Numbered from the stretch's first letter, positions 39,765 to 50,189 are shown. The stretch: DNA of 64,000 nucleotides from Pseudomonadota bacterium (GCA_018902545.1 JAHIQM010000011.1:1-64000); one strand, 5' to 3'. A program made the numbers and translations. Notes: generated by a model not told the origin, from the letters alone.

Positions 39765-40139
39765 TCAGCTCCCGGCCCGGTTGGCGGCCAGGGCGTAGGC
39801 CACGAGGTCGCCCACCCGCAGCACCGGTCCGGCGGGCAGGTCGCTTAAAATTTCCCGCAGCCGATCTTCGGACAGGTGGGGGTATGCGGATCTGAGGGCC
39901 TTCAGCGCGTCGGCGCCGTCATGTTGGGCCCGGTTCAGGATCATGCGCACGTTTTTTAGGAAGAGCAGGTCATCGTCCACGGCGATGTCCAGCCTGTGCT
40001 GCATGGCGACCCCGATTTCGAGCAGGTCGATGGATTCGGCTTCGAGCGTACGGATGACGTAAGTCTCGGGGGTGATGTCGGCCGGGTCCAGGTCCAGGAT
40101 CTCGGCCAGGATGGAAGAGATGGTCGCAAAGAGATTCAT
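39765..40139 (-). CDS. Acyl carrier protein (atypical)
   Basis: Phosphopantetheine-like site RTLEAESIDLLEIGVAMQHRL. Confidence 0.78.
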   Translation of the reverse strand: MNLFATISSILAEILDLDPADITPETYVIRTLEAESIDLLEIGVAMQHRLDIAVDDDLLFLKNVRMILNRAQHDGADALKALRSAYPHLSEDRLREILSDLPAGPVLRVGDLVAYALAANRAGS

Positions 40140-40870
40140 GCGTATTTCTGCGCCGTCAGTCCGGCGTCCATGGTGATGGTTGTGCAGGTCAGGGCCAAGG
40201 CCTGGTCGCAGAGCAGGAAAAGCAGGGTTCCGGCCGCCTGGTCCACGGTCACGATTTTGTCCGCCAGCGTCTGCCGCTTGTCGTCCCGGTCCAGAAAGCG
40301 CGCGCCGCGTCCGGCGTCCACCAGCCCCAGGCGCAGGCTCAGGCTGGTGATGCCGCGTGCGCCAAGCTCCAGGCCCAGGCTCTGGTACAGGCCTTCGGCC
40401 GCCCGCTTGGCCGCTCCGTAGAGGCCCTGGCCGGGAGCGGGCAGGGCGGCGGCGGCGGAGGACACGTGCAGCAGACGGCCGAAGCGGCGGGTCAGCATGG
40501 AGCGGGTCACGGCCTTGAGCAGCATGAGGCGGTGAGTGATGTGAGCCTGGAAATAGGCGTCCATGTCGGCCTCCCCGGCTGCCGCCAGGAGCACTTCGTG
40601 GTCGGCCTGGGCCAGATCGACCAGATAGTCCACCGGGGTTTCGAGAATCTTTTCCATGCCCGCCGGATTCGTTTTGTCGCTCAGATCCAGCCGGGGGCTT
40701 GCGGTCGCAAGGTTCGGAAAGAATTGCTTTATGGCGTCCCTGCCCTGTGCGGAGGAATGGGTGGGGATGACGTGCAGTCCTTCCTCCAGCAGCAGGGTGG
40801 TCAGGGCCAGGCCGATGGCGCTGCTGCCGCCGAGGATGAGTGCGGTCTTGCCGCGAAAGTCGAGCTTCAT
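40136..40870 (-). CDS. SDR, 3-oxoacyl-ACP reductase-like
   Basis: ALILGGSSAIGLAL; GLYGAAKRAAEGL (YxxxK); start set at ATG 40870. Confidence 0.8.
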   Translation of the reverse strand: MKLDFRGKTALILGGSSAIGLALTTLLLEEGLHVIPTHSSAQGRDAIKQFFPNLATASPRLDLSDKTNPAGMEKILETPVDYLVDLAQADHEVLLAAAGEADMDAYFQAHITHRLMLLKAVTRSMLTRRFGRLLHVSSAAAALPAPGQGLYGAAKRAAEGLYQSLGLELGARGITSLSLRLGLVDAGRGARFLDRDDKRQTLADKIVTVDQAAGTLLFLLCDQALALTCTTITMDAGLTAQKYA

Positions 40871-41175
40871 GCCGTTATCCTGCCCCGCGCGAAAATTGTT
40901 TCGTCGCGGCTTAAAGTGCACAGACAGCCGCCGTCCAACTCATCGATGCCCAGCATGTATGCGCCGGGAGGGGCGAAGCGCGAAAAGGAAAAACGCTCAA
41001 CGACGAGCCGCCCCGTGCATCCGAGATGCTCCCGCATGGCCTGCATGCACAGGCCCGCGATCAGGGAGCCGGGCACCACAGGATTGCCCGGGAAGTGCTC
41101 GCGAAAGCATGCGTCGCCGGGCTCGAAACGCACGCAAAGGCGCAGCGGAGTGCGGGAGACAAGGGTCAAATCCAT
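40867..41175 (-). CDS. Hotdog-fold 3-hydroxyacyl-ACP dehydratase (FabA/FabZ-like)
   Basis: DACFREHFPGNPVVPGSLIAGLCMQAM. Confidence 0.8.
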   Translation of the reverse strand: MDLTLVSRTPLRLCVRFEPGDACFREHFPGNPVVPGSLIAGLCMQAMREHLGCTGRLVVERFSFSRFAPPGAYMLGIDELDGGCLCTLSRDETIFARGRITA

Positions 41176-42134
41176 CGTCCCTGCTCCAGCATGCGCAGGT
41201 CCGCATCCAGGTTTCGACCCTGGGTGGTCAGGTAGTTACCGATCATCATGCCGTTGGCCCCGGCCAGAGGCAGCCATGACTGATAATCGCCCAGGACCCG
41301 TTCCCGTCCTCCGGCGATGGTGATGCTCGCCCGCGGCAGCATGAAGCGGAACAGGGCCACGGATTTGAGGGCGTCGTGCGGGGACAGCAAGGGACTATCT
41401 TGCAGGGGCGTGCCCGGGATGGGGCACAGGAAATTGAGCGGCACCGTGTCAACGCTAAGCCCCGCCAGGGTTGAGGCCAGTTCGACGCGCTGCGCCCAGG
41501 TTTCGCCAAGGCCCAGGATGCCGCCGCTGCAGATCCTGAGCCCATGCTTCCGGGCCAGGCGGATGGTGCCGATATCCTCGTCGTAGTCGTGGGTCGTGCA
41601 GATGGACGGAAAATGGGAGCGGGCCGTTTCGAGGTTGTGGTGGTAACGGGTCAGCCCGGCGCGTGTCAGGCGGTCGGCATAGTCGTCGCTCAAAAGCCCG
41701 AGAGAGGCGCTCAGTTCAAGGCTTGTGCGCGATTTAAGCTCCACGGCGCAGTGGCAGATGCGGTCGATCTCCGCACTTGAAAGCCGCAGACCGCTGGTGA
41801 CCAGTGAATAGCACTTCGCCCCGGCCTTTTGCATGGAAAGGCCCCGCTCGATCAGTTCTTCCAGCGGCAGCAGGGGATGCGTGGGGCTGCCGGTGTCGTA
41901 ATGGCCGCTCTGGGCGCAGAACGTGCAGTCCTGGGAGCAGGTCCCGGACTTGGCGCTCGTGATGGAGCAGGTGAAGGGCCTGTGCCCCATGGCCCTGGTG
42001 ATGGTATTGGCCGCGAACAGCAGCTCGGTGGTGTGCTCGCTGTCCAGTCCGGCAAGGAGCAGGCCCTGTTCTTCGGTCAGGGACGCGCCGTCTAGGACCA
42101 GGCGGGAAAGACTTGTGATCAGTGGGTGCAGCAT
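41166..42134 (-). CDS. bioB: Biotin synthase
   Basis: Radical SAM CSQDCTFCAQSGHY; ICSGGILGLGETWAQRVELASTL. Confidence 0.93.
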   Translation of the reverse strand: MLHPLITSLSRLVLDGASLTEEQGLLLAGLDSEHTTELLFAANTITRAMGHRPFTCSITSAKSGTCSQDCTFCAQSGHYDTGSPTHPLLPLEELIERGLSMQKAGAKCYSLVTSGLRLSSAEIDRICHCAVELKSRTSLELSASLGLLSDDYADRLTRAGLTRYHHNLETARSHFPSICTTHDYDEDIGTIRLARKHGLRICSGGILGLGETWAQRVELASTLAGLSVDTVPLNFLCPIPGTPLQDSPLLSPHDALKSVALFRFMLPRASITIAGGRERVLGDYQSWLPLAGANGMMIGNYLTTQGRNLDADLRMLEQGRWI

Positions 42135-42154
42135 GGATTTCCTGTGCGAGGCGC

Positions 42155-42182
42155 ATTAATCGCGGGCCGGAGCAGTTGTCAA
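42155..42182 (-). promoter_or_regulatory. Candidate sigma70 promoter of the biotin cluster
   Basis: On minus strand TTGACA-N16-ATTAAT, upstream of bioB. Confidence 0.45.
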
Positions 42183-42259
42183 ATCCGGATGTGTTTTTTT
42201 GGTGTCAGCGGGAACAGTCTTTTGACCTCACAACCCGATTAGGCTACCGACCACGAGAC

Positions 42260-43594
42260 ATGAATGCAAAGAAAAATTCCGAACCCACACCTCTGGACCA
42301 CGCTTCCGTGCAGTGGTTGCATACCTCCCTGGATAGCCAGCATCCGGCCGATACCGCCGATGAGCTGGAAAATCTATCCCTTGCAGAACAGCTTGAATAC
42401 ATTCAGGAAATGGATGTAGAGGACGCCTCCGAATCGATCACTGAAATGGAGCGTCACGATCGCAACGCGCTCATGACCCAGCTCTCCCCGTCTTTTGCGG
42501 CCGCCATTCTCGAAGCCATGTCACCGGATGACGCGGCCGACGTGCTCGAAGATCTCGACGAATCGATCCGGGCCCGCATCTTCAAGAAACTGGAGCGCGC
42601 GGACGCCGAGGAAATTTCGGACCTGCTGCAGTTCGACCCCGACTCCGCCGGCGGCGTCATGAACACGGAGATCCTGGCCCTCGATCACTCCATGAACGCC
42701 CAGCAGGCCATCAACCTGATCCGCGATCGGGTCGAGGAAACCGAGATTCCTTACTATGCCTACATAGTTGACGAATTTCGGCACCTCAGAGGTGTCGTGT
42801 CCCTGCGCGACCTGCTCGTGAGCCCCGGCCGTACTCTGCTCAAGGACCTGTTGCACGATCAGAACCTCATCTACGTGTCCTTCGACGTGGACAAGGAAGA
42901 GGTCGCCAGGCTCATCAGCCGTTACAATTTTCTGGCCCTGCCCGTCGTGGACCACGAGCAGCGACTGCTGGGCATGGTCACCGTCGATGACGTCATCGAC
43001 ATCATCCAGGAAGAGGCCAGCGAAGACATGCAGTCCATGGTCGGCGCGGGCCGGGACGAGACTGTCGACTCGCCGTGGACCTATTCCCTGCAGAAGCGTT
43101 TGCCCTGGCTGGTTTTGAACGTGCTCAATTCAGCGGTGTCCGCCTATGTAGTCCATCTCTTCGAGGGCACCATCGCCCAGATGGCCATCCTGGCCGCGCT
43201 CATGCCCATTGTCGCCAATCAGGCCGGAAACACGGGCCAGCAGGCTCTGGCGGTCATGATCCGGCAATTGGCCATGGAGCGGTTCAACCGCAAGAAAAGC
43301 TGGATAGCGGTGCTGCGCGAGGCCAAGATCGGGGCCGCCAACGGGTTCATTGTTGGCGCGCTGGTATTTTGCGGCCTCTTCGCCTGGACGCATAATCTGG
43401 GGCTGGCCGTGGTCATGGCCGTGGCCTTGGGGATCGACATGGTCATCGGCGCCGTGGCCGGCGCGTCCATTCCTCTGGTGCTCAAGGAACTCGGCCGCGA
43501 CCCGGCCCAGGCTTCGAGCATCTTTCTGACAACTGTAACCGACAGCTTTGGCTTTTTAACCTTTCTGGGCCTGGCTGCGCTGTTTCTGTTCTAG
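42260..43594 (+). CDS. mgtE: Magnesium transporter MgtE
   Basis: MgtE N-domain, CBS pair, TM domain (NQAGNTGQQALAVMIRQLAMER). Confidence 0.92.
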   Translation: MNAKKNSEPTPLDHASVQWLHTSLDSQHPADTADELENLSLAEQLEYIQEMDVEDASESITEMERHDRNALMTQLSPSFAAAILEAMSPDDAADVLEDLDESIRARIFKKLERADAEEISDLLQFDPDSAGGVMNTEILALDHSMNAQQAINLIRDRVEETEIPYYAYIVDEFRHLRGVVSLRDLLVSPGRTLLKDLLHDQNLIYVSFDVDKEEVARLISRYNFLALPVVDHEQRLLGMVTVDDVIDIIQEEASEDMQSMVGAGRDETVDSPWTYSLQKRLPWLVLNVLNSAVSAYVVHLFEGTIAQMAILAALMPIVANQAGNTGQQALAVMIRQLAMERFNRKKSWIAVLREAKIGAANGFIVGALVFCGLFAWTHNLGLAVVMAVALGIDMVIGAVAGASIPLVLKELGRDPAQASSIFLTTVTDSFGFLTFLGLAALFLF

Positions 43595-43762
43595 AATTTC
43601 CTGCAAAAAAGTCGCGAGGCACGGTTAATAGTCATTTGCCAGTCAGGGTAAATCCAGTGTTTCCAATTCGTTAAAAAGCCATGAATCCCCTGACCTTCAA
43701 GGGGTGACGACTTTTTGCAGTGGCAAGGCAGATCGCCATTTTGGGCGGTCTGCCAGGCCGCG

Positions 43763-44194
43763 CTAGTCCTCCGGTTCCACGGCCTCCATGAGGTCGATGG
43801 TCAGCCGCAGGAAATCCGCCTCGGTGATAATTCCGCACAGCTTGCCCTCGCAGATCACGGGCAGGCATCCGTATTTCTCTTCCAGCAGCAATCTGGCCGC
43901 CTCCTTGAGGGACAGGTCCGCACTGACCGTGACCACATCGGTCTGCATGATCTCGCGGATGGGAATTCCGGACTCGATCTCGTCCTGGGTCTCGCGGTCG
44001 ATGCCGGCCAGTTCGGAGATGGTCGCGGCCAGGATGTCGCGGTGCGTCAGCAGACCCGCGAATGCGCCCTGGCTGTCGACGATGGGAATGTGGCGGATGC
44101 GGGCCATGTCCATCAGATCCTTGGCTGCGCTCAGGCTTTCGTTGTGGTTGAGGGTGAACACGTCTTTGGTCATGATATTTTTTACCTGGAACAT
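43763..44194 (-). CDS. CBS-domain pair protein
   Basis: MFQVKNIMTKDVFTLNHNESLSAAKDLMDMARIRHIPIVDSQGAFAGLLTHRDIL. Confidence 0.85.
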   Translation of the reverse strand: MFQVKNIMTKDVFTLNHNESLSAAKDLMDMARIRHIPIVDSQGAFAGLLTHRDILAATISELAGIDRETQDEIESGIPIREIMQTDVVTVSADLSLKEAARLLLEEKYGCLPVICEGKLCGIITEADFLRLTIDLMEAVEPED

Positions 44195-44376
44195 GGCATT
44201 CTCCTTTTTTGAGTATTCTTTCCGATTCCAGCATTGCGGGCAAGAAAAAGGTTCGACCAGATGGTTTGAAACATGCGTAAGTCGAGGTCCGTGTTGACTT
44301 GGGTGGTGAAATCTGGTTTGCAACCTTCTTTCTGGTAATAATTTCCAATGAATCGGGCAGGCGGGAGAGCTTCACG

Positions 44377-45018
44377 TTGAAGGCATTTCTTCGTAATAGA
44401 GACAGGATGGTGCGCGAGCAGATCGAGGCCAGAGGGATCGCCGACGAGCGCGTGCTGTCCGTGATGCGCCAGATTCCACGCCATCTCTTTGTCGACGAAG
44501 CGCTCCAGGAGCAGGCCTACGGCGACCATCCCGTGCCCATCGGTCTTGGGCAGACCCTTTCCCAACCCTATATCGTCGCCCTGATGACCTCGCTTCTCGT
44601 CGTCAGGCCGCACATGCGCATCCTTGAAATAGGCACGGGCTCAGGGTATCAGGCCGCCATCCTTGCGGCCATGGGGGCAGAGGTCTTCACCGTGGAGCGG
44701 ATCAAACAACTCTACCTGACTTCGCGCAGCCGCCTTTTGCAGATGAAATACTTCAACGTGCGGGTCAAACTCGATGACGGCACTCTGGGGTGGCCCGAGC
44801 TTGGTCCCTTTGATCGTATCATTGTCACCGCCGGAGGGCCCGAAGTGCCCAAACCTTTGCTCGAACAGCTCACCGACCCCGGAATCATGCTCATCCCCGT
44901 GGGGGGAACCAAAAGGGATCAGCGGCTGCTTCGGATTTTCAAGAAGGAAGGGCGGATCCATCAGGAAGACCACGGCTCCGTGGCTTTTGTCGATCTGGTG
45001 GGCTCCCACGGCTGGTGA
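44377..45018 (+). CDS. pcm: Protein-L-isoaspartate O-methyltransferase
   Basis: [29 protein letters not shown]; start TTG 44377 or ATG 44407 uncertain. Confidence 0.88.
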   Translation: MKAFLRNRDRMVREQIEARGIADERVLSVMRQIPRHLFVDEALQEQAYGDHPVPIGLGQTLSQPYIVALMTSLLVVRPHMRILEIGTGSGYQAAILAAMGAEVFTVERIKQLYLTSRSRLLQMKYFNVRVKLDDGTLGWPELGPFDRIIVTAGGPEVPKPLLEQLTDPGIMLIPVGGTKRDQRLLRIFKKEGRIHQEDHGSVAFVDLVGSHGW

Positions 45019-45129
45019 GCCCCGTATCGCGGGGATAGAAACGGCACCCGTTCAGGGTTGAATACGAAAACACATCCGCGGCGACAAACGACAAGACCAC
45101 CCGCGGGCAGCCATATCTCTGGAGGAATA

Positions 45130-46038
45130 ATGTCAGACGCCACGTCATCCTGCTCAAGCTGCTCGGGCAAGAACGCTCCGGGCACCATAAAGGACAGCCC
45201 GGAAACGCAAATGGAACGCCAGGACCGCGTCATCGCGAGCACCCTGTCCAAGATCAAGTACAAGCTTTTCGTCATGAGCGGCAAGGGCGGTGTGGGCAAG
45301 AGCTCCGTATCCACCAATCTGGCCGCCGCACTGGCCCTCAAGGGGTACAAAGTCGGGCTTCTGGACGTTGACATCCACGGTCCCAGCGTCCCGCACCTGC
45401 TCGGCCTCACCGGCCTGCTGGACATCGACCCGCAGAAAGGCATCCAGCCCAAGCGCTACAGCGACAACCTGGCGGTGGTGTCCGTGGAGTCTCTGCTCAA
45501 GGACCCGGATCAGGCCGTGCTCTGGAAAGGGCCCATGAAAACTTCGGCCATCCGCCAGTTCGTGTCCGACGTGGATTGGGGCGAACTCGATTTCCTGGTC
45601 ATCGACTCACCTCCGGGTACGGGCGACGAGCCCATGGCCGTGCTGAAAACGGTTCCCGACGCCCTCAGCATCGTTATCACGACACCCCAAGAAATTTCTT
45701 TGGCAGACGTGCGAAAATCGATTAACTTTCTGCAGTATGTGAAGGCGAACATTCTCGGCGTCGTTGAAAACATGAGCGGGCTTATCTGTCCGCACTGCGC
45801 CCAGAAGATCGATCTGTTCAAGAAGGGCGGGGGAGAGGAGTTGGCCAGGAAGTACTCGCTGGCCTTTCTCGGAGCCATCCCCCTTGATCCGGCTACTGTG
45901 GTCGCCGGAGATCTGGGCAGACCCGTTGTCATGCTCGATGTCGATTGTCCGGCCAAGATGGCTCTCTTGGAGTTGGCGGACAAGGTCGTGGCGGCCGCAG
46001 AAAACAGTCTGGAAGCCGTGTCGAGCAGCCATGTGTAG
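45130..46038 (+). CDS. Mrp/NBP35 P-loop ATPase (Fe-S carrier)
   Basis: VMSGKGGVGKSSVSTNLAAALA; VVENMSGLICPHC. Confidence 0.92.
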   Translation: MSDATSSCSSCSGKNAPGTIKDSPETQMERQDRVIASTLSKIKYKLFVMSGKGGVGKSSVSTNLAAALALKGYKVGLLDVDIHGPSVPHLLGLTGLLDIDPQKGIQPKRYSDNLAVVSVESLLKDPDQAVLWKGPMKTSAIRQFVSDVDWGELDFLVIDSPPGTGDEPMAVLKTVPDALSIVITTPQEISLADVRKSINFLQYVKANILGVVENMSGLICPHCAQKIDLFKKGGGEELARKYSLAFLGAIPLDPATVVAGDLGRPVVMLDVDCPAKMALLELADKVVAAAENSLEAVSSSHV

Positions 46039-46045
46039 GTGACAG

Positions 46046-46651
46046 GTGGCACAATTGAAATGCGTACTTTTTCTTCTGGTTGCCGTTCAGGTGTTTCTTT
46101 TGGCCGGACATGAGTCCCAGGCCAAAGGAATCTACTATATGGTCAAAGAGGATGGGTCCTTGTGCATCACAGACATTCCGACCTCGAGAAAGTACAAGCC
46201 GTACAAGTTTGAAAGAACGATCAATTACATTCGAAACGCGGTGGTCGCCTTCAAGCGAGACCACCGGAGCGTTGAGGAAGTCAATGCCATAGTTTCGGGT
46301 TTATGCGCCAAATACGGCGTGGACAAGAAGCTCGTCATGGCGGTGATCGATGTCGAGTCCGGCTTCAACGCGGCCGCTGTTTCCACTGCCGGCGCCCAGG
46401 GGTTGATGCAGATCATGCCTGCCACCGGCCGTGATCTCGATCTGGTTGACCCCTTTGATCCTTCAGAGAATATAGACGCGGGCATCCGGTACCTGCGCTA
46501 TCTTCTCGATACGTTTCCGGACAGGCGTCTTGCCGTGGCGGCATACAATGCCGGGCCAAACGCCGTAAAAAAATACGGGGGAATTCCTCCGTACGCCGAA
46601 ACTCAGAACTATGTCGAAAAAGTTTGGGCGCGACTGCAAAACTACGAATAA
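46046..46651 (+). CDS. Lytic transglycosylase (SLT)
   Basis: VIDVESGFNAAAVSTAGAQGLMQIMPAT; AVAAYNAGPNAV; GTG start. Confidence 0.88.
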   Translation: MAQLKCVLFLLVAVQVFLLAGHESQAKGIYYMVKEDGSLCITDIPTSRKYKPYKFERTINYIRNAVVAFKRDHRSVEEVNAIVSGLCAKYGVDKKLVMAVIDVESGFNAAAVSTAGAQGLMQIMPATGRDLDLVDPFDPSENIDAGIRYLRYLLDTFPDRRLAVAAYNAGPNAVKKYGGIPPYAETQNYVEKVWARLQNYE

Positions 46652-46654
46652 AAT

Positions 46655-47197
46655 ATGAAAATCAACGTACCAAACGCTCTGACCGTGTTTCGAATCATGG
46701 CCGCGCCCTTCATTGTCGCGCTGCTGTATTTTCCCTCACGGACCACCTGTCTGCTGGCCACAATTTTTTTTATTGTCGCCATCCTCACCGATCTGGCCGA
46801 CGGGTTCTGGGCCAGAAAATACAACCAGGTCACCAATTTCGGGAAATTTCTCGACCCTCTGGCGGACAAGGTACTCATTGCCTCGGTCATGATCATGCTT
46901 ACCGCATTGAACTGGATTCCGGCATGGATCGCCATCATTGTCATAGTCCGGGAATTGCTTGTTACAGGACTGCGGGCCATTGCCGCGGACAAGGGGCAGG
47001 TCATCGCAGCGGACAACTATGGCAAGATGAAGACAATCATGCAGAGCGTCGCGATGATTCCGCTCATTTATCATTACCCATTGTTCGGCATTGACGTGGC
47101 CCAGGTGGGTTTTCTGTTGCTGCTTGTCGCCGTTGCACTCACCTTGTACTCGGGATGGAACTATCTTTACAGCTTTTACCGGATTTGGGCAGACTGA
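46655..47197 (+). CDS. pgsA: CDP-diacylglycerol--glycerol-3-phosphate 3-phosphatidyltransferase
   Basis: NALTVFRIMAAP; DLADGFWARKYNQVTNFGKFLDPLADK. Confidence 0.93.
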   Translation: MKINVPNALTVFRIMAAPFIVALLYFPSRTTCLLATIFFIVAILTDLADGFWARKYNQVTNFGKFLDPLADKVLIASVMIMLTALNWIPAWIAIIVIVRELLVTGLRAIAADKGQVIAADNYGKMKTIMQSVAMIPLIYHYPLFGIDVAQVGFLLLLVAVALTLYSGWNYLYSFYRIWAD

Positions 47198-47330
47198 AGT
47201 TTGCGTTTTGTTTCTTTTGAATTTCGTGTATGCATTGCTCCGAAGAATCGAATTGAAAGGTGCGACAAGAAACAGCTTTCCCATTTCCCTATCTCGATTT
47301 TGCGAACAGCTCCTTTGGAGGACGGTATAA

Positions 47331-48413
47331 ATGGCTCAAATAGATGCTTTTTTTAAGATGATGCATGAACTTGGGGCCTCGGATCTTCATCTCTCATCCG
47401 GTTCGCAACCAATCATCCGCCTTCACGGCGAAATGCAACGCATCAAGTATAAATTTCTTGAGCACGAAGAACTCAAGAAGATGCTCTACGAAATCACACC
47501 CGAAAACAAGATCAAGACCTTCGAAGAAAGCGGCGATGTGGATTTTTCCTACGAAGTGCCGCATCTGGCTCGCTACCGCGCCAACTTCTTTATGCAGAAA
47601 CGTGGAATCGGCGCGGTTTTCCGTGAAATTCCCCAGAAAATCCTGACCATCGACGATTTGGGGCTGCCCGGCATCCTCAAGAATCTGGCCCTGCTGCCGA
47701 AAGGGCTCGTTCTGGTTACCGGCCCCACAGGCAGCGGTAAGTCCACCACCTTGGCCGCCATCGTCGATTACGTGAACAAGATCCGCAAGGATCACATCCT
47801 GACCATCGAAGATCCCATCGAATTCGTGCACGAACCCCAGAACTGCCTGGTCAACCAGCGCGAGGTCGGGCGCGACACCATGAGCTTCAGCGCGGCGTTG
47901 CGCGGAGCGCTGCGCGAAGATCCTGACATCATCCTGGTCGGCGAAATGCGCGATCTGGAGACCATTCAGCTGGCCCTGGAGGCGGCGGAGACGGGGCATC
48001 TGGTTTTCGCGACCCTGCACACCATCTCGGCATCGAAAACCATCGACCGCATCATCGAGGTCTTCCCCGGCGATCTGCAGGGCCAGATTCGTTCCGGCCT
48101 GGCCGATTCCCTGCGCGCCATCATCGCGCAGAACCTCTTCAAGCGCATCGACAAGCCCGGTCGGGTGGCCGGCATCGAGGTGCTCATCGCCACTCCGGCC
48201 GTGCGCAACCTCATTCGTGAAAACAAGATATTCCAGATCAACTCCGTGATCGAGACCGGACGCAAGTTTGGCATGCAGAGCATCGATGACGCCATCATGA
48301 AGCTTTTGACCGCCGGGATCATCGATGCCGAACAGGCTTACAACAAGGCGGCCACGAAGTCGAAATTCAGGGAATTTCTGACCAATCCGCCCCAAGATTT
48401 CACCGAGGTGTAA
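47331..48413 (+). CDS. pilT: Type IV pilus retraction ATPase PilT
   Basis: GPTGSGKSTTLAAIVDYVN; GEMRDLETIQLALEAAETGHLVFATLHT. Confidence 0.92.
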   Translation: MAQIDAFFKMMHELGASDLHLSSGSQPIIRLHGEMQRIKYKFLEHEELKKMLYEITPENKIKTFEESGDVDFSYEVPHLARYRANFFMQKRGIGAVFREIPQKILTIDDLGLPGILKNLALLPKGLVLVTGPTGSGKSTTLAAIVDYVNKIRKDHILTIEDPIEFVHEPQNCLVNQREVGRDTMSFSAALRGALREDPDIILVGEMRDLETIQLALEAAETGHLVFATLHTISASKTIDRIIEVFPGDLQGQIRSGLADSLRAIIAQNLFKRIDKPGRVAGIEVLIATPAVRNLIRENKIFQINSVIETGRKFGMQSIDDAIMKLLTAGIIDAEQAYNKAATKSKFREFLTNPPQDFTEV

Positions 48414-48414
48414 T

Positions 48415-49590
48415 ATGCAGCGAGCGCATCTTGACCATATTTTGCATCAGGTACTGGATTTTGCTCCGGATACCTCGGACATCCTCTTTACCGTGAACAA
48501 ACAGGTGCAGGCCGAGGTGCACGGTGAGTTGATCAACGCGAAGATAGAGCCGAATCCGGGCCCGCTTCTCCCTATTCAGGTCGAAGCCATCGCCATGTGC
48601 CTCATGGGCCGCAACGTAAGGCTCTACCAGGACCAGCTGCGCAGCGGGTCCTGCGATCTTTCCTACGAGCTCCCCGGACGCTGCCGCTTCAGGGTCAACG
48701 TCCTGGGGCAGAAGGGTTCGCTGGCCATCGTCATGCGCAAATTGACATCCGTGGTGCCGACGATCAAGGAGTTAGTACTGCCGGAAGTCTTCTATGAAAT
48801 GTCCAAGGAGAAGTTCGGCCTCATCCTGGTCACCGGCGCCACCGGAACCGGTAAAACCACCTCTCTTGCGGCCCTCATTGACAACATCAATCAGATGCAC
48901 CGCAAACACATCGTCACCCTCGAAGATCCCATCGAATACGTTCACGAGCATAAGCTCGGCACCGTGAACCAGCGCGAACTCGGTCTTGACTTCGACTCTT
49001 TTGCCTCGGGATTGCGCGCCGCTTTGCGCCAGGCTCCCAAGGTCATCCTGGTGGGTGAAATTCGCGACCGTGAAACCATCACCATCGCCCTGGAAGCTGC
49101 CGAGACGGGCCACCTCGTGCTCGGCACCCTGCACACCAGCGATACCGGACAGACCATCAACCGCATCATCGGCATGTTTGAGCTGGCGGAAGAGCGGCTG
49201 ATCAGGTCGCGTCTGGCCGAGAGCCTGAAGTTCGTCGTTTCCCAGCGACTGATGCCGCGAATTGGCGGAGGTCGCGTGCCCGCCTTTGAAGTTTTAAAGT
49301 CCAATTTGCGAGTCAAAGAAGTCATTTACAACGGCGAAAGCGAAGAGAAGACCTTCTACACCATCGTCGAGTCCGGTGACGCCTACGGCATGGTCACCTT
49401 CGACAAGTACATCGCTGATTTGTTTTACGAGAATGTCATCTCCGAGGAAGTGGCCATGTTGTATGGTTCCGACAAGTCGCGCCTCGCCCAGATGATCGAC
49501 AAAATCAAAACAGCCCGTGGAGAGAAGGTTACGGACATCGAAGGTCTTGAACTTGACCATGAGTATGAACGCAAGAGCTCTTTTTTCTAA
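48415..49590 (+). CDS. pilU: PilT/PilU-family ATPase
   Basis: GATGTGKTTSLAALIDNIN; GEIRDRETITIALEAAETGHLVLGTLHTSD. Confidence 0.82.
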   Translation: MQRAHLDHILHQVLDFAPDTSDILFTVNKQVQAEVHGELINAKIEPNPGPLLPIQVEAIAMCLMGRNVRLYQDQLRSGSCDLSYELPGRCRFRVNVLGQKGSLAIVMRKLTSVVPTIKELVLPEVFYEMSKEKFGLILVTGATGTGKTTSLAALIDNINQMHRKHIVTLEDPIEYVHEHKLGTVNQRELGLDFDSFASGLRAALRQAPKVILVGEIRDRETITIALEAAETGHLVLGTLHTSDTGQTINRIIGMFELAEERLIRSRLAESLKFVVSQRLMPRIGGGRVPAFEVLKSNLRVKEVIYNGESEEKTFYTIVESGDAYGMVTFDKYIADLFYENVISEEVAMLYGSDKSRLAQMIDKIKTARGEKVTDIEGLELDHEYERKSSFF

Positions 49591-49601
49591 AGAGGTGACC
49601 G

Positions 49602-50186
49602 ATGGATATTAACTGCACTCATTGTAAATCCAGTTTTGTGCTGCCGGATGACCGTATTCCCGAAACCAAAAAATTCAAGCTCAATTGCCCCAAATGCAGA
49701 GAGCCCATAATTATAGATAAGGAAAACGAGGGCGACAAGATTGTCGCTCCTGAACACTTTCCCCATGATGCCACGGTGGCGCTGCTCTTCGTCAAGAACC
49801 GGGCGCTGGCTGACAGGATCAGCGTATTCCTGAAATCGCGGGGCATTTTTGTTTCCGAAGCTGGGCTCATCCATGACGCGCTCGATAAGGTGCGCATCAA
49901 CTACTACAATATCATCATCCTCGAAGAATCGGAGCATTCCAAATCCATCCTGGCTGTTGTCAGAAAGTGGAACGGACTGCGTCGCCGGGACGTCAATATC
50001 ATTCTGGTGGAGACCGACTGCAAGAGCCTGCATGCCAACGAGGCTTTTTTCAGAGGGGTTAACGCCGTTATCGGCGCAAAGGATTCCGAGCGGATCGAAA
50101 ACATTCTGGACCTTGCCTTGGGCGAATTCAAAAGCTACATGGAACCTTGGGCTGTCGCATCGCAACGGCTTCATTTGAAAGGGTAA
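49602..50186 (+). CDS. Zinc-ribbon (MJ0042-type) plus receiver-like domain protein
   Basis: MDINCTHCKSSFVLPDDRIPETKKFKLNCPKC then alpha/beta region. Confidence 0.6.
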   Translation: MDINCTHCKSSFVLPDDRIPETKKFKLNCPKCREPIIIDKENEGDKIVAPEHFPHDATVALLFVKNRALADRISVFLKSRGIFVSEAGLIHDALDKVRINYYNIIILEESEHSKSILAVVRKWNGLRRRDVNIILVETDCKSLHANEAFFRGVNAVIGAKDSERIENILDLALGEFKSYMEPWAVASQRLHLKG

Positions 50187-50189
50187 ATC

